From positions 1 to 27,313 of the IMG/VR virus record IMGVR_UViG_3300042883_000687: a stretch of 27,313 nt of DNA, one strand, 5' to 3'. Numbering within the stretch: the first letter of the stretch is position 1; every line of letters begins with the position of its first letter. This document shows positions 12,601 to 18,032 of this stretch, one piece after another. Under the pieces are notes generated by a model. The model ran no database searches, had not been told where the DNA came from, and saw only the letters and a program-made list of their open reading frames with translations. The translations under genes were made by a program, and so were the position numbers. The DNA comes from a virus.

Positions 12601-15267
12601 CAAGGAACAACCTTTGATGTTACTGGCGGATGGGATGCTCTTCCTTGGTTCACTGACAGTTGGGACAGTGTAGAATCCAACAGTGATTTTTACTATGTGG
12701 CAGACGGAAGTACTATTGCAGTGACATTGCCATTTATTCCTGCGGCAGGAGAACAGATTTCTATATATTGGAAACCTTCAGGAACCAGAATTCCTGGCGA
12801 TATACAAACACTTGGCAGCGCCACAAATCCACAGGTTATTACAGAATCAGGAATCACTGCTCTTAAAACAATTAGGGTAGATGATCCTAACTGGATTCAA
12901 AATTGGGACAGTTCAAACGCCACTAATCCCAACGCACAAATGCCTACATTTATAGGAGATGGCTCTACTAGAGTAGTTGAAATTGGTCAATATATCAGTG
13001 TAGAACCAGGCGATACCTTAATCTTCCGCAAGTTAGACAGCGACGGATCAGTGACCATTACCGATGTAAATCTTTTAGATACTAAATTGAGCGGCGGGTC
13101 TTTATCAAATATCAGCGGTGCGTATCAAACAGCCAACGGTCTTACAGCTGAAGAAATTATTATAGACGGTGATAAATTTATCAGTCCGGATCAAGTGCCA
13201 GCCCCTGAAGAAAACATTCCTGGTCAAGTGTTAGAAAGTGTAAGCATCAAAGTGTTCCATACCTATCCTCAAGGATCTGCCTTGATACAAAATACTATTG
13301 TATATTCAGATGGTGTAAAATTTAGATATGCTATAGGTATTGATATATTAGAAAATAATTCAGTGATTGTTTATATTAACAAAATCAAACAAGAACTTTA
13401 TCAAGATTATACCATAGACTACGAAACCAACGAAGTGATATTTAACTATGTGCCGATCAGTGCCACTATAATTGAAATACTAGCATTTGGACTAGGCGGT
13501 ATAAATTTATTAGACTATCAAGAATTTATTGCAGACGGTGCAACCTCATTATTTTTAACCAAAGCAATTTTCAGTCAAACTGCATCAATATTGGTCACAG
13601 TTAACGGTGATGCCGTTGACACTGGATTTCTAGACAGTGCTGATTTTACAGATACTCCAAATAAAACGTTGGTACAGTTTGGTATTGCTCCAGCGATCGA
13701 TAGTGTGGTTAAGGTAGTATGCTTGGGTCCTGGCCTAGATACTGACTCAACCGGACAGAGTATAATTAGAGTTAATAATCAAACTATAGTCTACGACGGG
13801 TCAACTACTAGATTTGTAGTAGATAAATTTGTTAATTTGTCCAGAGCATCGGCTATATCTAACCTACTGATAAACATTAATGGACAACAGGTTAACGGCC
13901 CTGATACCGTGTTAACAGTCTACGACGGAACTAACAATCAAATTATCATTGGAGTAGATCCAATAAGATTCCCAGGCTCAATAACTTATCCTGATATTCA
14001 AGTATTTGTAAACAACACTCCAACAATTCAGGTAGTAGACTACACACTTAATTCTGGATCTAATATTATTACTGTGCGACCAGACATTCTAGATATAGGT
14101 GATGTTATTAGAATTGTTGTTACTGCATTTGCAGATTATCAAATAGACAGTGATGAAATTGTTTTTACAGATGCAATTATGGCCACCTTGGAAAACAACG
14201 ATGACAGCACTACAAAAGATATAATTGAAATTGTTTGGTTTAGTGAATATCCTAGTATGGACATTGTAGCTGATCAATTTTCAGGAGGAAAGGTTCAGTA
14301 TCAACTTTCTAGAACTCCTATAAATTCTAGTTATGTATGGGTCTATATAAACGGAGTAAGACAAACACAGGATCGTGATTTTAGTGTATCTCTGCCAAGA
14401 GGGGTAGTATATCTAAATGTTGAAACAACTATCGAAGATGCTGTAAAAATTGTTGAATTTGGCAATGACATTTATAAATTTCCTAGTGCATATGAAATTT
14501 ATAAAGATATGTTGAACATATATCATTTTAAACGCTATAGTAGAAATGATGTTAAGCTAGCAATAGCATTGAATTATTATGATCAAAGCATCACAGTAAT
14601 TAACGGTGATCAATTGTATGATCCAACTGATCGACCAGTGTCGGGTATTGTATACATCAATAATGAAAGAATAGAATATTTGCAAAAGTCTGGAAATGTA
14701 CTTACACAACTTCGTAGAGGAAGTTTAGGAACTGCTATTGCGGCAATTCACGCAGAGGGTAGTTTTGTCACAGACAGCGGTCCTTTAGAAACTATTCCGT
14801 ATAATGAAACACAACACCGATTGGATTTTGTCAGCGACGGCAGCACACTATTAGTTGGCCCTTTAGATTTTGTTCCTACACAGGGAACTAGAAGCTCATG
14901 GTACCGTGGAATTGACACTGTAACAGGTGGCCCTAACATTCCTGTAACCTACGGACCATGCGATCAACTAGAAATATTTGTAGCTGGCACTAGATTACGT
15001 AAAAACCCTGTCGATGTATTCGATGAAGATCTAGGACCCAATGGCAGCAAAGAAATAGAAGCAGAATTCAGTGTGGATGGAACAAGTCCTTACGTAAGGA
15101 TAACTAAAGCAATACCAGCAGGTACACGCATCACTGTAATAAGAAAAACAGGAAGAACTTGGTATGATCGAGGTGTTACAACAGCATCGGCTGGAAAAAC
15201 TCTACAGCAAAATGCCACCGCGATCAGCAATTTTATTTTACAAAAGACAACCATCATACCAGAATAA
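601..15267 (+). CDS. Giant (4888 aa) virion structural protein, likely baseplate wedge/peripheral protein at the gp7 position
   Basis: One intact frame encodes 4888 residues. Conserved baseplate-type segments recalled from large structural proteins of T4-like marine phages include: an N-terminal region ending near GRRYGKTYNGSDVYLD; VIQGHDGSITVAYGDFRDD (about 1038-1056); a Trp-rich block with LPGWWRGVY and RPHRCPWEMLGF (about 1144-1170); AFVEQPYIDWAFKTSF near 3660-3680; and LRRGSLGT near 4715. Between these lie an FG-GAP-like propeller (about 2179-3020), six aromatic CBM-like modules, three GNGxGA beta modules and at least eight VNG/DYT modules. No enzyme active site, signal peptide or membrane helix is apparent. 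The gene directly follows the gp6-like gene, as gene 7 does in T4, but it is nearly five times longer than T4 gp7 (about 1030 residues). The gp7-equivalent role is inferred from gene order. The Shine-Dalgarno sequence is weak and coupling to the upstream stop is likely. An alternative is a fused baseplate-plus-fibre protein. Confidence 0.82.
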   Translation: MAKDIFPQSQLPIRRTVELLPEVFQTETNAKFMSAVVDPLVQPGTLSKTVGYVGRRYGKTYNGSDVYLDTDTTLRSRYQLEPGVTVKEKDKVENFYDYIDFKNQLKFFGNNLERDDLITDQDHYSWTPPIDWDKFVNFREYYWVPDGPPPVTIFGQRQAITSTYRVRLGVGSSWIFFPDGLSLNPTLTLYRGQTYKFQVNAPGEGFVIKTAYDTGSLIYKPYLPYQQGQFAVFNNKLWKAKTFIAVTDGSTIDEDSQDWEYVEDASQATALDYNIGITGQGATNGTLTFTVPFDAPDVLFYQSSTDIDRFGRFIIADIESNTKIDITNEVIGKTTYVSSNGITFTNGMKVRFSGLVIPTKYSTDTWIIEGVGESIKLIRFQDLSPPTLSTSSLEVLFDDGGFDTEPFDDAATYPESKDYITINRASQDSNPWSRYNRWFHRSVLEQAHSFNNSEFDSIETARAKRPIIEFSSNLQLFNHGSLAKTPVDFIDTFTADVFSTIEGSLGYNVDGEELFNGARLLVTADTDTLANNRIYTVNFITHNNRRQINLVETTDANSTIGDGVFVRRGLLNKGIMYHFNGTSWVPSQKKTAVNQSPLFDVFDDNGVSYGDMDTYPVSSFLGTKLVSYKVGNSIVDTELGFSLSYLNINNVGDIEFNFDWEIDSFDYHSSKEVFFKTIRQGYYKFNNTGSYANGWIKTDRDYLQPIIYSTTVTEASTQIVSDGIKWANVQDSEISKILIYINGIKYSGNYTRNQNIFTFPDSLKINDIVTVKVFADADPDLGYYEIPVGLEKNPLNDEVKTFTLGQAVDHVSTAVDLFDQFSGSYPGLSNLRDITGYQNLSRRFLKHSGITPTAIMLLCDKHVNIIKSIQYAKKSYTEFKNNFIKFAETATYNLDPVEFVDEILAIMSKVKTQKDAFADSDMVGSGAYNLKEYVVEDTGIITFALSQKFNLTELSRTAVYIYINNVQLIHGVDYTFNDTFGFVSISKTLTEGDVIQIKEYVSSSFCFIPPTPSKLGLYKTYIPSLFLDDTYVTPINVIQGHDGSITVAYGDFRDDVLLELEKRIYNNIKQEYTEELFSQDNILGGYYGSSTYTKQELDSVISSEFLRWFSETNVDYLTNTFFDSEDSFTYTYSNMGDPTGQLNLPGWWRGVYTWLYDTDRPHRCPWEMLGFSQQPSWWEDQYGAAPYTSNNLLLWEDLAGGIIRQGSRAGIYDRYKRATLLNHIPVDGDGNLLSPFDSGAATNFVLYNNKGTFKFGDQAPVEYAWRSSSDYPFVIILALCLMRPYEFIIETFDKSRIKVNKIGQTVNKNTNLFFKNSDIIIPTSGGNQTSGLVNYVVDYLRSRGLTESVLQKKVDNLDVNLSTRLSGFVDQSQQKYILDSKNPSASTSNIFLPQENYDINFNISSPISSPSYSALVIEKLASGFKLFGYDISEPYFKYFEAVKSANDPLLSVGGVSENFIDWEANKIFGNGTIIRVSDIFYRCIKSHTSGIEFDAQFWQRIAKLPLVGAVEVFRRRTVNSAAVNELPYGTVFASLQDIADFIIGYDAYLQSQGFEFTGYDGNLESAKDWITSIKELLFWSKHKWAESSLITLSPAAAKIELNIDIGVADNLLDSFYDYNILKVDGTILPVEFINVNREFKKLTVDVVNDSDGIYFFRCYFVLKEHVTIFDDRTVFNDVIYDKPTGYRQERIKSRGFRTVDWDGDYTSPGFLFDNVNIQIWQPFTDYKLGDIVNYKSYNWTSLVNQQGSDQFKDSNWTKLDTTPAKGLISNFDVRVSQFEDYYNVDADGAGASQRELARHLIGYQTREYLQNLAEDNVTQFKLYQGFIREKGTANAVVKVFDKLSRITADSIVLDEEWAFNVGRLGGLDQLNEIEFEIVKDNLLVNPQAIVVTNGPIDKNSLDKYLRVNQTNFTRSLIPYSVNINPLTKYQGITRNAGYVKTDQIELFVKSREEILSLDISSLVENSHIWVTFDNASWTVLRFNLSTALTIEDIVKNSGTNIVTVTVSQKHGLAVDEIVGIKDIENFTGFYKVVAVTDYTFAVQAAAGPTPAAPDISSIQYNIYLLTQSRFNSYQDIGDQTAALLKQGSKLWIDNADATVGNWEVVEKQRLYAEKIITNFGATDPRNTGRAVVYAANLKQVITGIPSANSVMVYSETATGLSVKEILQPETGFTNTTANSFGDAIAISPDNVWLAVGAPLASGVPSRFKGIYEDTYSYIAGDIVLQNGKLWEATNDQQPGDGSTNTLNTLSEDFRNDDWKLVDIVYANASGSLGPVNQGLVILYKRKNNAWELQHTILSPRIEANEKFGFSISIGVSGANYYMSISAPGSLNNLGRVYLYKYTGTTAGSTTQILTFNGTSAVNYVVNTITFSRNHNYVTGQLVRYLNGTYAGDDKSLATSPPPPEDYTILYVIRITDTVIQLATSVVNATTGTEIDLKDFGIDDSSSHTLISTATVGWKQMGDPEYRGLYSNSASSIYSQGSKVWYEGKIYQALEDTYGDGTSLDLSTSNSWQVLDESVTEVSLPSNIALIDSGNIQPIFQDSSTAILGSVYPLVTAGNFIVGEIYTIEDYGTTNFEIIGSNPAAGDGLTFKATGVGSGTGTARWISYQFAELIKAGDMFGQSQAMSRDGSILVVGAPESDGIYIANYKGLWTNYQTYYEDDVVKYFGNYYRLVDYNPITGGEADSSEDSTYITTSKNDIPTSSSPQGPWTLVSSEISLPSGKIFIYKRNSSDVYELAQTITAGSLTEISDVSTIDNLNTGDKFGAAVDIDYNGTTIIASSPQADVKSSDQGAVFVFKSAHLDNISYRLKQRLISHENYVNEYFGSAISISPATEKIVVGATNASFNLFTIYDQGSTSFDNTNTTFSSDEGNTGQVYVFERKDQTYHLTEKLYVPDLQDWESFGSSVDCIGSVIAVGSPTYRDTVYRIGVNFTTTILLGASGNNALTVDVVIQGGVIVSAVAKDSGAGYTVSDMDDATDAIEINGSADKARIKVQTMSGGTITSLFVVYGGSGYTGSAEVIETGQVRLFTKDTTKNPWNTIASRQDLTDIELFKNISMYDNENNVKISDIEIVDHYKLKILGAAEQELKFKTLYDPATYTNGTNQQEVDESQAWFEKHVGELWWDLSTAKWLLYEQGDISYRIGNWNQLAYGASIDVYEWVESKYLPSRWTVLADTTEGLAQGISGQPLYPDNTVYSVKILTNPSTGETTDTKYYYWVKNKNIVPKNVPGRRITALDVKSYIENPIGTGQPILSPIAADTLLAFNFESLISSNTALINIQYRKNLKALNAIHNEYQLLTEGVADSLPTETLEAKWIDSLVGYDLAGNIVPDADIPIKQRYGISFRPRQAMFKDRFAILKTVIININSVLKTRAFSDTLNFINLGSVDPEPATVLNQYDVRVDTLTDLAEVGTTRVKKAVLRANIVDGEIDTIDIVDSGFGYRNAPFVNIEGNGQGATARVTIDSQGRINSATVLSKGRRYTAAVAEIRYFSVLVAQDSSINNYWSIYSWDDIRKTFFRAKSQAFNTNNYWEYIDWWQDGYGVTSRIVKEITDLYQEPAISVNVGDLIRVQEFANGGWAVLEKTEPTQGNILDNYILVGRKNGTINLIIDDLVSVQNIGYDNAISFDANVYDINPTQELRNILRAAKEDIFIEDLRVEWNKLFFTSIRYAFVEQPYIDWAFKTSFLNATHNVGDLEQKINYKNDNLENFQEYIEEIKPYRTTIREYISKYTDRDTSYSGTTDFDLPPVYSTQDGKILPIRSNSDRFSSYPWKWWNDNNGYVVTEISVSNGGADYTEVPSVIIEGNGTGATAQAFVANGSVVAVKVLNKGQGYTQAPSIRLVGGNGTSQSIAKAVAIIGETAVRTFDLTVKFDRVAKQGIYQTFTKSEIFTATGFSAVFQLQYAPNRDKSKISITKNNQIVLNSEYTITLYTSTTDTYSLIKGKLIFNTTPAPGDVIEINYEKNVELFDSINRIENYYAPTEGMRGNELAQLMTGIDFGGVQIQGTTFDVTGGWDALPWFTDSWDSVESNSDFYYVADGSTIAVTLPFIPAAGEQISIYWKPSGTRIPGDIQTLGSATNPQVITESGITALKTIRVDDPNWIQNWDSSNATNPNAQMPTFIGDGSTRVVEIGQYISVEPGDTLIFRKLDSDGSVTITDVNLLDTKLSGGSLSNISGAYQTANGLTAEEIIIDGDKFISPDQVPAPEENIPGQVLESVSIKVFHTYPQGSALIQNTIVYSDGVKFRYAIGIDILENNSVIVYINKIKQELYQDYTIDYETNEVIFNYVPISATIIEILAFGLGGINLLDYQEFIADGATSLFLTKAIFSQTASILVTVNGDAVDTGFLDSADFTDTPNKTLVQFGIAPAIDSVVKVVCLGPGLDTDSTGQSIIRVNNQTIVYDGSTTRFVVDKFVNLSRASAISNLLININGQQVNGPDTVLTVYDGTNNQIIIGVDPIRFPGSITYPDIQVFVNNTPTIQVVDYTLNSGSNIITVRPDILDIGDVIRIVVTAFADYQIDSDEIVFTDAIMATLENNDDSTTKDIIEIVWFSEYPSMDIVADQFSGGKVQYQLSRTPINSSYVWVYINGVRQTQDRDFSVSLPRGVVYLNVETTIEDAVKIVEFGNDIYKFPSAYEIYKDMLNIYHFKRYSRNDVKLAIALNYYDQSITVINGDQLYDPTDRPVSGIVYINNERIEYLQKSGNVLTQLRRGSLGTAIAAIHAEGSFVTDSGPLETIPYNETQHRLDFVSDGSTLLVGPLDFVPTQGTRSSWYRGIDTVTGGPNIPVTYGPCDQLEIFVAGTRLRKNPVDVFDEDLGPNGSKEIEAEFSVDGTSPYVRITKAIPAGTRITVIRKTGRTWYDRGVTTASAGKTLQQNATAISNFILQKTTIIPE
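7216..8740 (+). repeat. Three CBM5/12-like aromatic modules inserted between propeller blades
   Basis: Three units begin with [F/Y][K/R]G[I/L][Y/W] and continue with a G-D/S-x-V strand, a second aromatic strand, and a closing W-x-L-V/L. They start at residue 2207 (FKGIYEDTY ... GDIVLQNGKLWEA ... DDWKLV), 2465 (YRGLYSNSA ... GSKVWYEGKIYQA ... SWQVL) and 2647 (YKGLWTNYQ ... DDVVKYFGNYYRL ... GPWTLV). Related units occur elsewhere in the protein near residues 219-262, 1458-1502 and 1720-1757. The layout resembles small chitin/cellulose-binding modules of the CBM5/12 type. Binding of a sugar is inferred only. Confidence 0.55.
8266..8412 (+). other. Small 'GTTxF ... GTGTA' beta module within the giant protein
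   Basis: Residues about 2556-2604 read AGNFIVGEIYTIEDYGTTNF, then a spacer, then FKATGVGSGTGTARW. I recall this short cassette as recurring in many phage tail and fibre proteins of aquatic viruses, usually as an inserted unit. It lies between an aromatic CBM-like module and the third FG-GAP blade. Its function is unknown; it is probably a surface-exposed beta unit. Confidence 0.45.
9439..12160 (+). repeat. Three dispersed GYxxxPxVxIxGNGxGATA beta modules
   Basis: Copies lie at residues about 2947-3020, 3425-3482 and 3780-3854. The two clearest contain APFVNIEGNGQGATARVTID and VPSVIIEGNGTGATAQAFVA. Each is followed by a strand of the form V-x-V-x-x-x-G-x-G/R-Y-T (VLNKGQGYT in the last copy). 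The first copy is diverged but keeps GAGYT and GGSGYT. The units look like short beta repeats common in phage fibre and baseplate proteins. Confidence 0.5.
12325..15150 (+). repeat. C-terminal array of 'VNG ... DYT ... GDVI' beta modules
   Basis: At least seven related units fill the last quarter of the giant protein. Each has a strand ending in a turn such as INK, VNG, ING, VNN or VAG, then a 'xDYTI' or equivalent turn, then a strand and a 'GDVIxI' style closing strand. Examples are SVIVYINKIKQELYQDYTID, ILVTVNGDAVDTGF, LLININGQQVNG, IQVFVNNTPTIQVVDYTLN, YVWVYINGVRQTQDRDFSV and QLEIFVAGTRLRKNP. Two more occur far upstream, near bases 2811-2931 (ILIYINGIKYSGNY) and 3471-3603 (VYIYINNVQLIHGVDYTF). 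They are probably tandem beta-sandwich units of a rod-like or peripheral part. Confidence 0.55.
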
Positions 15268-15270
15268 ATA
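15263..15270 (+). promoter_or_regulatory. Possible late-promoter-like box AATAAATA (weak)
   Basis: Seven of eight bases match the T4 late box TATAAATA, and it overlaps the stop of the giant gene. It lies only four bases before the ATG at 15275. A transcript starting at the usual distance would begin at or inside that ATG, so the box would serve only the alternative in-frame ATG at 15302. It is listed as a candidate only. Confidence 0.2.
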
Positions 15271-15274
15271 CACT

Positions 15275-15937
15275 ATGAATAATAATTTCAACGAGCTCGA
15301 TATGCCCAACGAACAAAAACAACCAGAAAAAACACCTAACGAAAGTGGTGGATTCCACATCGAGGGACACATTAAAATATTTGATCCTGAAACAGGAGAG
15401 GTATTTCAAGATAAACGAAATGCCATCCATTATGAAAATATGAGTGTGGCCATGGTTAACAGTCTTAGCAATCAAGGGCAGGGCTGGATTTACCAAATGG
15501 TTTTTGGCAACGGCGGAACCACAGTAGACCCAACTGGACTGATCAGCTATCTAACACCAAACACTGTAGGAGTAAACACCAGTCTTTACAATCAAACCTA
15601 TGCCAAAGTAGTGGACAAAAATGCCACAGAAAATACAGATCCTATTAGGAATAAAATGGAAATTAGGCACATAAGCGGAGCCACTTACAGTGACATTATT
15701 ATTAGTTGTTTATTAGATTACGGCGAACCAGACGGACAGGATGCATTTGACAACAGTCAAGATATGAGTGGCAATTTTGTTTTTGATGAACTGGGTTTAA
15801 GATCTTATAGCGACAGCGGCACCGGCAAATTATTAACTCATGTGATTTTTCACCCTGTTCAAAAATCTCTAAACAGGCTATTACAAATTGATTATACGAT
15901 TCGTGTACAGAGTTTAACTGGATTCACAGAGGTTTAA
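15275..15937 (+). CDS. Conserved T4-like phage virion-type protein of unknown function (220 aa)
   Basis: The protein has 220 residues. The region GHIKIFDPETGEVFQDKRNA followed by IHYENMSVAMVNSL is a signature I recall from a protein found beside the fibre genes of T4-like marine phages. The rest contains an internal WIYQMVFGNGG stretch and ends in a beta-rich part (HVIFHPVQKSLNRLLQIDYT). No catalytic motif, signal peptide or membrane segment is visible. The frame stays open upstream to 15164, but that part overlaps the giant gene, so ATG 15275 is preferred. ATG 15302 (MPNEQKQ, weak GAG upstream) is a real alternative. Placed between the giant baseplate protein and the first fibre gene, with a tandem TAATAA stop abutting that gene's ATG, it is probably a structural or fibre-attachment component. 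That role is inferred from context. Confidence 0.75.
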   Translation: MNNNFNELDMPNEQKQPEKTPNESGGFHIEGHIKIFDPETGEVFQDKRNAIHYENMSVAMVNSLSNQGQGWIYQMVFGNGGTTVDPTGLISYLTPNTVGVNTSLYNQTYAKVVDKNATENTDPIRNKMEIRHISGATYSDIIISCLLDYGEPDGQDAFDNSQDMSGNFVFDELGLRSYSDSGTGKLLTHVIFHPVQKSLNRLLQIDYTIRVQSLTGFTEV

Positions 15938-15940
15938 TAA

Positions 15941-18022
15941 ATGCCATATATTGTAAATTTTACCGATAACGAAAATAAGACACCGATCACGGTCTACGAT
16001 AACACCTCAAATACAGATACCAGTTTGACATTTCCAGGAAGAAATGTTACCGGGTATGGTCAAACCATTGGTCAAAATTTCCTAGCTCTGTTAGAAAATT
16101 TTGCAGGTCCGGCCCAACCAGTCAACCCTATTGAAGGGCAGTTATGGTTCGACACCAACACAAGAACACTACAAATCTACGACGGTGTTGCTTGGAAAGC
16201 AGCCAGCGACATTCAAAAGAGTGTTGTAGCTCCTTCTGTTGAACAAAGTAAAGTTGGTGAACTTTGGGTAGACACTGTAAATCAACAACTATATGTTTTT
16301 TCCGGCACTGACTGGATTTTAGTTGGTCCTAATTTTTCAACAGGACTATTAAGTGGTCCTTTAGTTGAACAGATTATAGACACCAATAACGCTACCAAGG
16401 TAGTTTTAACTTTTTATGTAGAAGATAAACCGGTTGTAATTATTAGCAAAGACAGTTTTACCCCAAAAAATTCTATTACAGGATTCCTTGCAATTAGGTC
16501 CGGTGTGAATATGTCGGCTACAACAGATCTTGGACTAGGAGGATTCGCTCCTAAATTGTACGGAACAGCCACTTCAGCAGACGGATTAAATGTCAGTGGG
16601 GTAGTAATCGACAGTGGTAAATTCCTCAGATCGGATATTACAAATACCACTGAATTTGGATTGAACATAAGAAATAATTCAGGCATTAATATTGGAGTAG
16701 ATAGTTCATTTAATCTTTCTAACTCAGCTACTTCTGCTAAAATCTATAATTCTTCAGCAGGCAGTAGCATTGATATTCAACTGAATTCTGACGGTATACC
16801 TAACACAGTGCTAAGAGTAATCGATAATAAAGTAGGAGTTAACAATCTTAGTCCACAAGAATCGTTGGACGTAATTGGTAACACTAAAATTAGTGGAAAC
16901 TTAGTTGTTGATAGCACAGTAGGCACCACTAATCTCAGCAACGGCTCAATTAGAACTGCTGGAGGATTGGCAGTAACTAAGAATGCATTAATCGGCACAA
17001 CTTTAGAAGTGGTCGGAACCACCATCGCAAGAAATATTGATCCAGCATTAAACGATACTTTTGAATTTGGCAGTGTTACTAAACGTTGGAAAACAATTAG
17101 GGCACAGACTATTATTGCAGAAACCGTAGAAGGAGTTCTAGGAGGAGACATCAGTGGCAATGCTGTCACTGCCACAAGTTTACAAAATACCACAGCATTT
17201 TCTATCACAGGAGACATAGCTTCAACAGCTCCAGTAACTTTTAACGGTAGCACCGGCGGTTATACAAAAACATTTAACACAACACTTTCTTCTTCTATTA
17301 TCAGTAGTAAAGCAGAACCAAGTCCCAATAGATCTAAAACAGATGATTTTGTTTTGGTTTTTAGATCAAGTACCAGCGGATTACTTAAACAATCTAGAGA
17401 TACATTCATAGCTGACCTAGGATTACCAATTGGTGCTATTCTTCCTTATGCAGGTTCCAGTGCTCCGTATGGATTTTTGTTCTGCGATGGCGGCGAAGTA
17501 GAAAGAGGAAAATTTTCTGATTTATACGATATTATTGGCACAACCTACAACGGCAATGATCCATTAGTTGGAGTTAATACTTTTAGAATTCCTGATCTAA
17601 GAGGTAGATTTGCTCTAGGAAGAGATAACATGGATAATGGTATTACAGTGCCTAACAGTACTGGTGGATATGTAGAAGGCGGTGGCGGAGTGGTAGGAAG
17701 AGTATCCGGAACTGAACCTCAGAATGTTGGTCAGTCCAGCGGTGCGTCGACTCAAACATTGTTGATTAGAAATCTCCCAGATCATGAACACGATATGGTA
17801 GGTAGTACAGGCGGTCAATATGCTGCTGTAAAGTTAGATACTGCTTTACCAACTGATTTCGGTGCATTTTTAGATGCAGGACCAACAGCAGCAGGTAAAT
17901 TTAATTATCTTCCTAATTCGGGAGGTATCAAAACCACAAGTCCGTTAAGTGACGCATTTTCATTGATGAATCCGTTCCTAACTATAAACTACATTATTAG
18001 GTCAGGACCACCTGCATTCTAA
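15941..18022 (+). CDS. Tail fibre/adhesin paralogue 1 with C-terminal tail-collar domain (693 aa)
   Basis: The N-terminal ~130 residues belong to the attachment family shared by the next three genes: GYGQTIGQNFLALLENFA, then EGQLWFDTNTRTLQIYDG, then GELWVDTVNQQLYVF. The middle is a beta-rich shaft with GGLAVTKNALIGTTLEVVG and a WKTIRAQ turn, typical of trimeric fibres. Residues about 495-568 match the phage tail collar fold: LPIGAILPYAGSSAPYGFLF, CDGG, then FRIPDLRGRFALGRDNMDNG. The end carries NLPDHEHD and NPFLTINYIIRSG, the usual C-terminal pattern of such fibres and similar in kind to the T4 gp12 collar domain. It probably forms a trimeric short fibre or adhesin on the baseplate. AGAGG at 15928-15932 is an eight-base-spaced ribosome site, and the upstream tandem stop abuts the ATG. 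Confidence 0.85.
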   Translation: MPYIVNFTDNENKTPITVYDNTSNTDTSLTFPGRNVTGYGQTIGQNFLALLENFAGPAQPVNPIEGQLWFDTNTRTLQIYDGVAWKAASDIQKSVVAPSVEQSKVGELWVDTVNQQLYVFSGTDWILVGPNFSTGLLSGPLVEQIIDTNNATKVVLTFYVEDKPVVIISKDSFTPKNSITGFLAIRSGVNMSATTDLGLGGFAPKLYGTATSADGLNVSGVVIDSGKFLRSDITNTTEFGLNIRNNSGINIGVDSSFNLSNSATSAKIYNSSAGSSIDIQLNSDGIPNTVLRVIDNKVGVNNLSPQESLDVIGNTKISGNLVVDSTVGTTNLSNGSIRTAGGLAVTKNALIGTTLEVVGTTIARNIDPALNDTFEFGSVTKRWKTIRAQTIIAETVEGVLGGDISGNAVTATSLQNTTAFSITGDIASTAPVTFNGSTGGYTKTFNTTLSSSIISSKAEPSPNRSKTDDFVLVFRSSTSGLLKQSRDTFIADLGLPIGAILPYAGSSAPYGFLFCDGGEVERGKFSDLYDIIGTTYNGNDPLVGVNTFRIPDLRGRFALGRDNMDNGITVPNSTGGYVEGGGGVVGRVSGTEPQNVGQSSGASTQTLLIRNLPDHEHDMVGSTGGQYAAVKLDTALPTDFGAFLDAGPTAAGKFNYLPNSGGIKTTSPLSDAFSLMNPFLTINYIIRSGPPAF

Positions 18023-18032
18023 AGGATAAAAA

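Noticed and set aside
13490-14510. TATAAATT/TATAAAC/TATAAAG strings inside the giant gene as late promoters
   Set aside because: They miss the final bases of the box, lie deep in coding sequence with no downstream gene start, and are expected by chance in AT-rich DNA.
15164-15274. Upstream extension of the 220-residue protein (37 extra residues)
   Set aside because: It overlaps the 3' end of the giant gene by about 100 bases. The extra residues look unlike a protein N-terminus, and the conserved part begins only after ATG 15275.
17700-18022. Diversity-generating retroelement target in the collar-type tip
   Set aside because: No reverse transcriptase, template repeat or adenine-biased variable copy is visible in the window.
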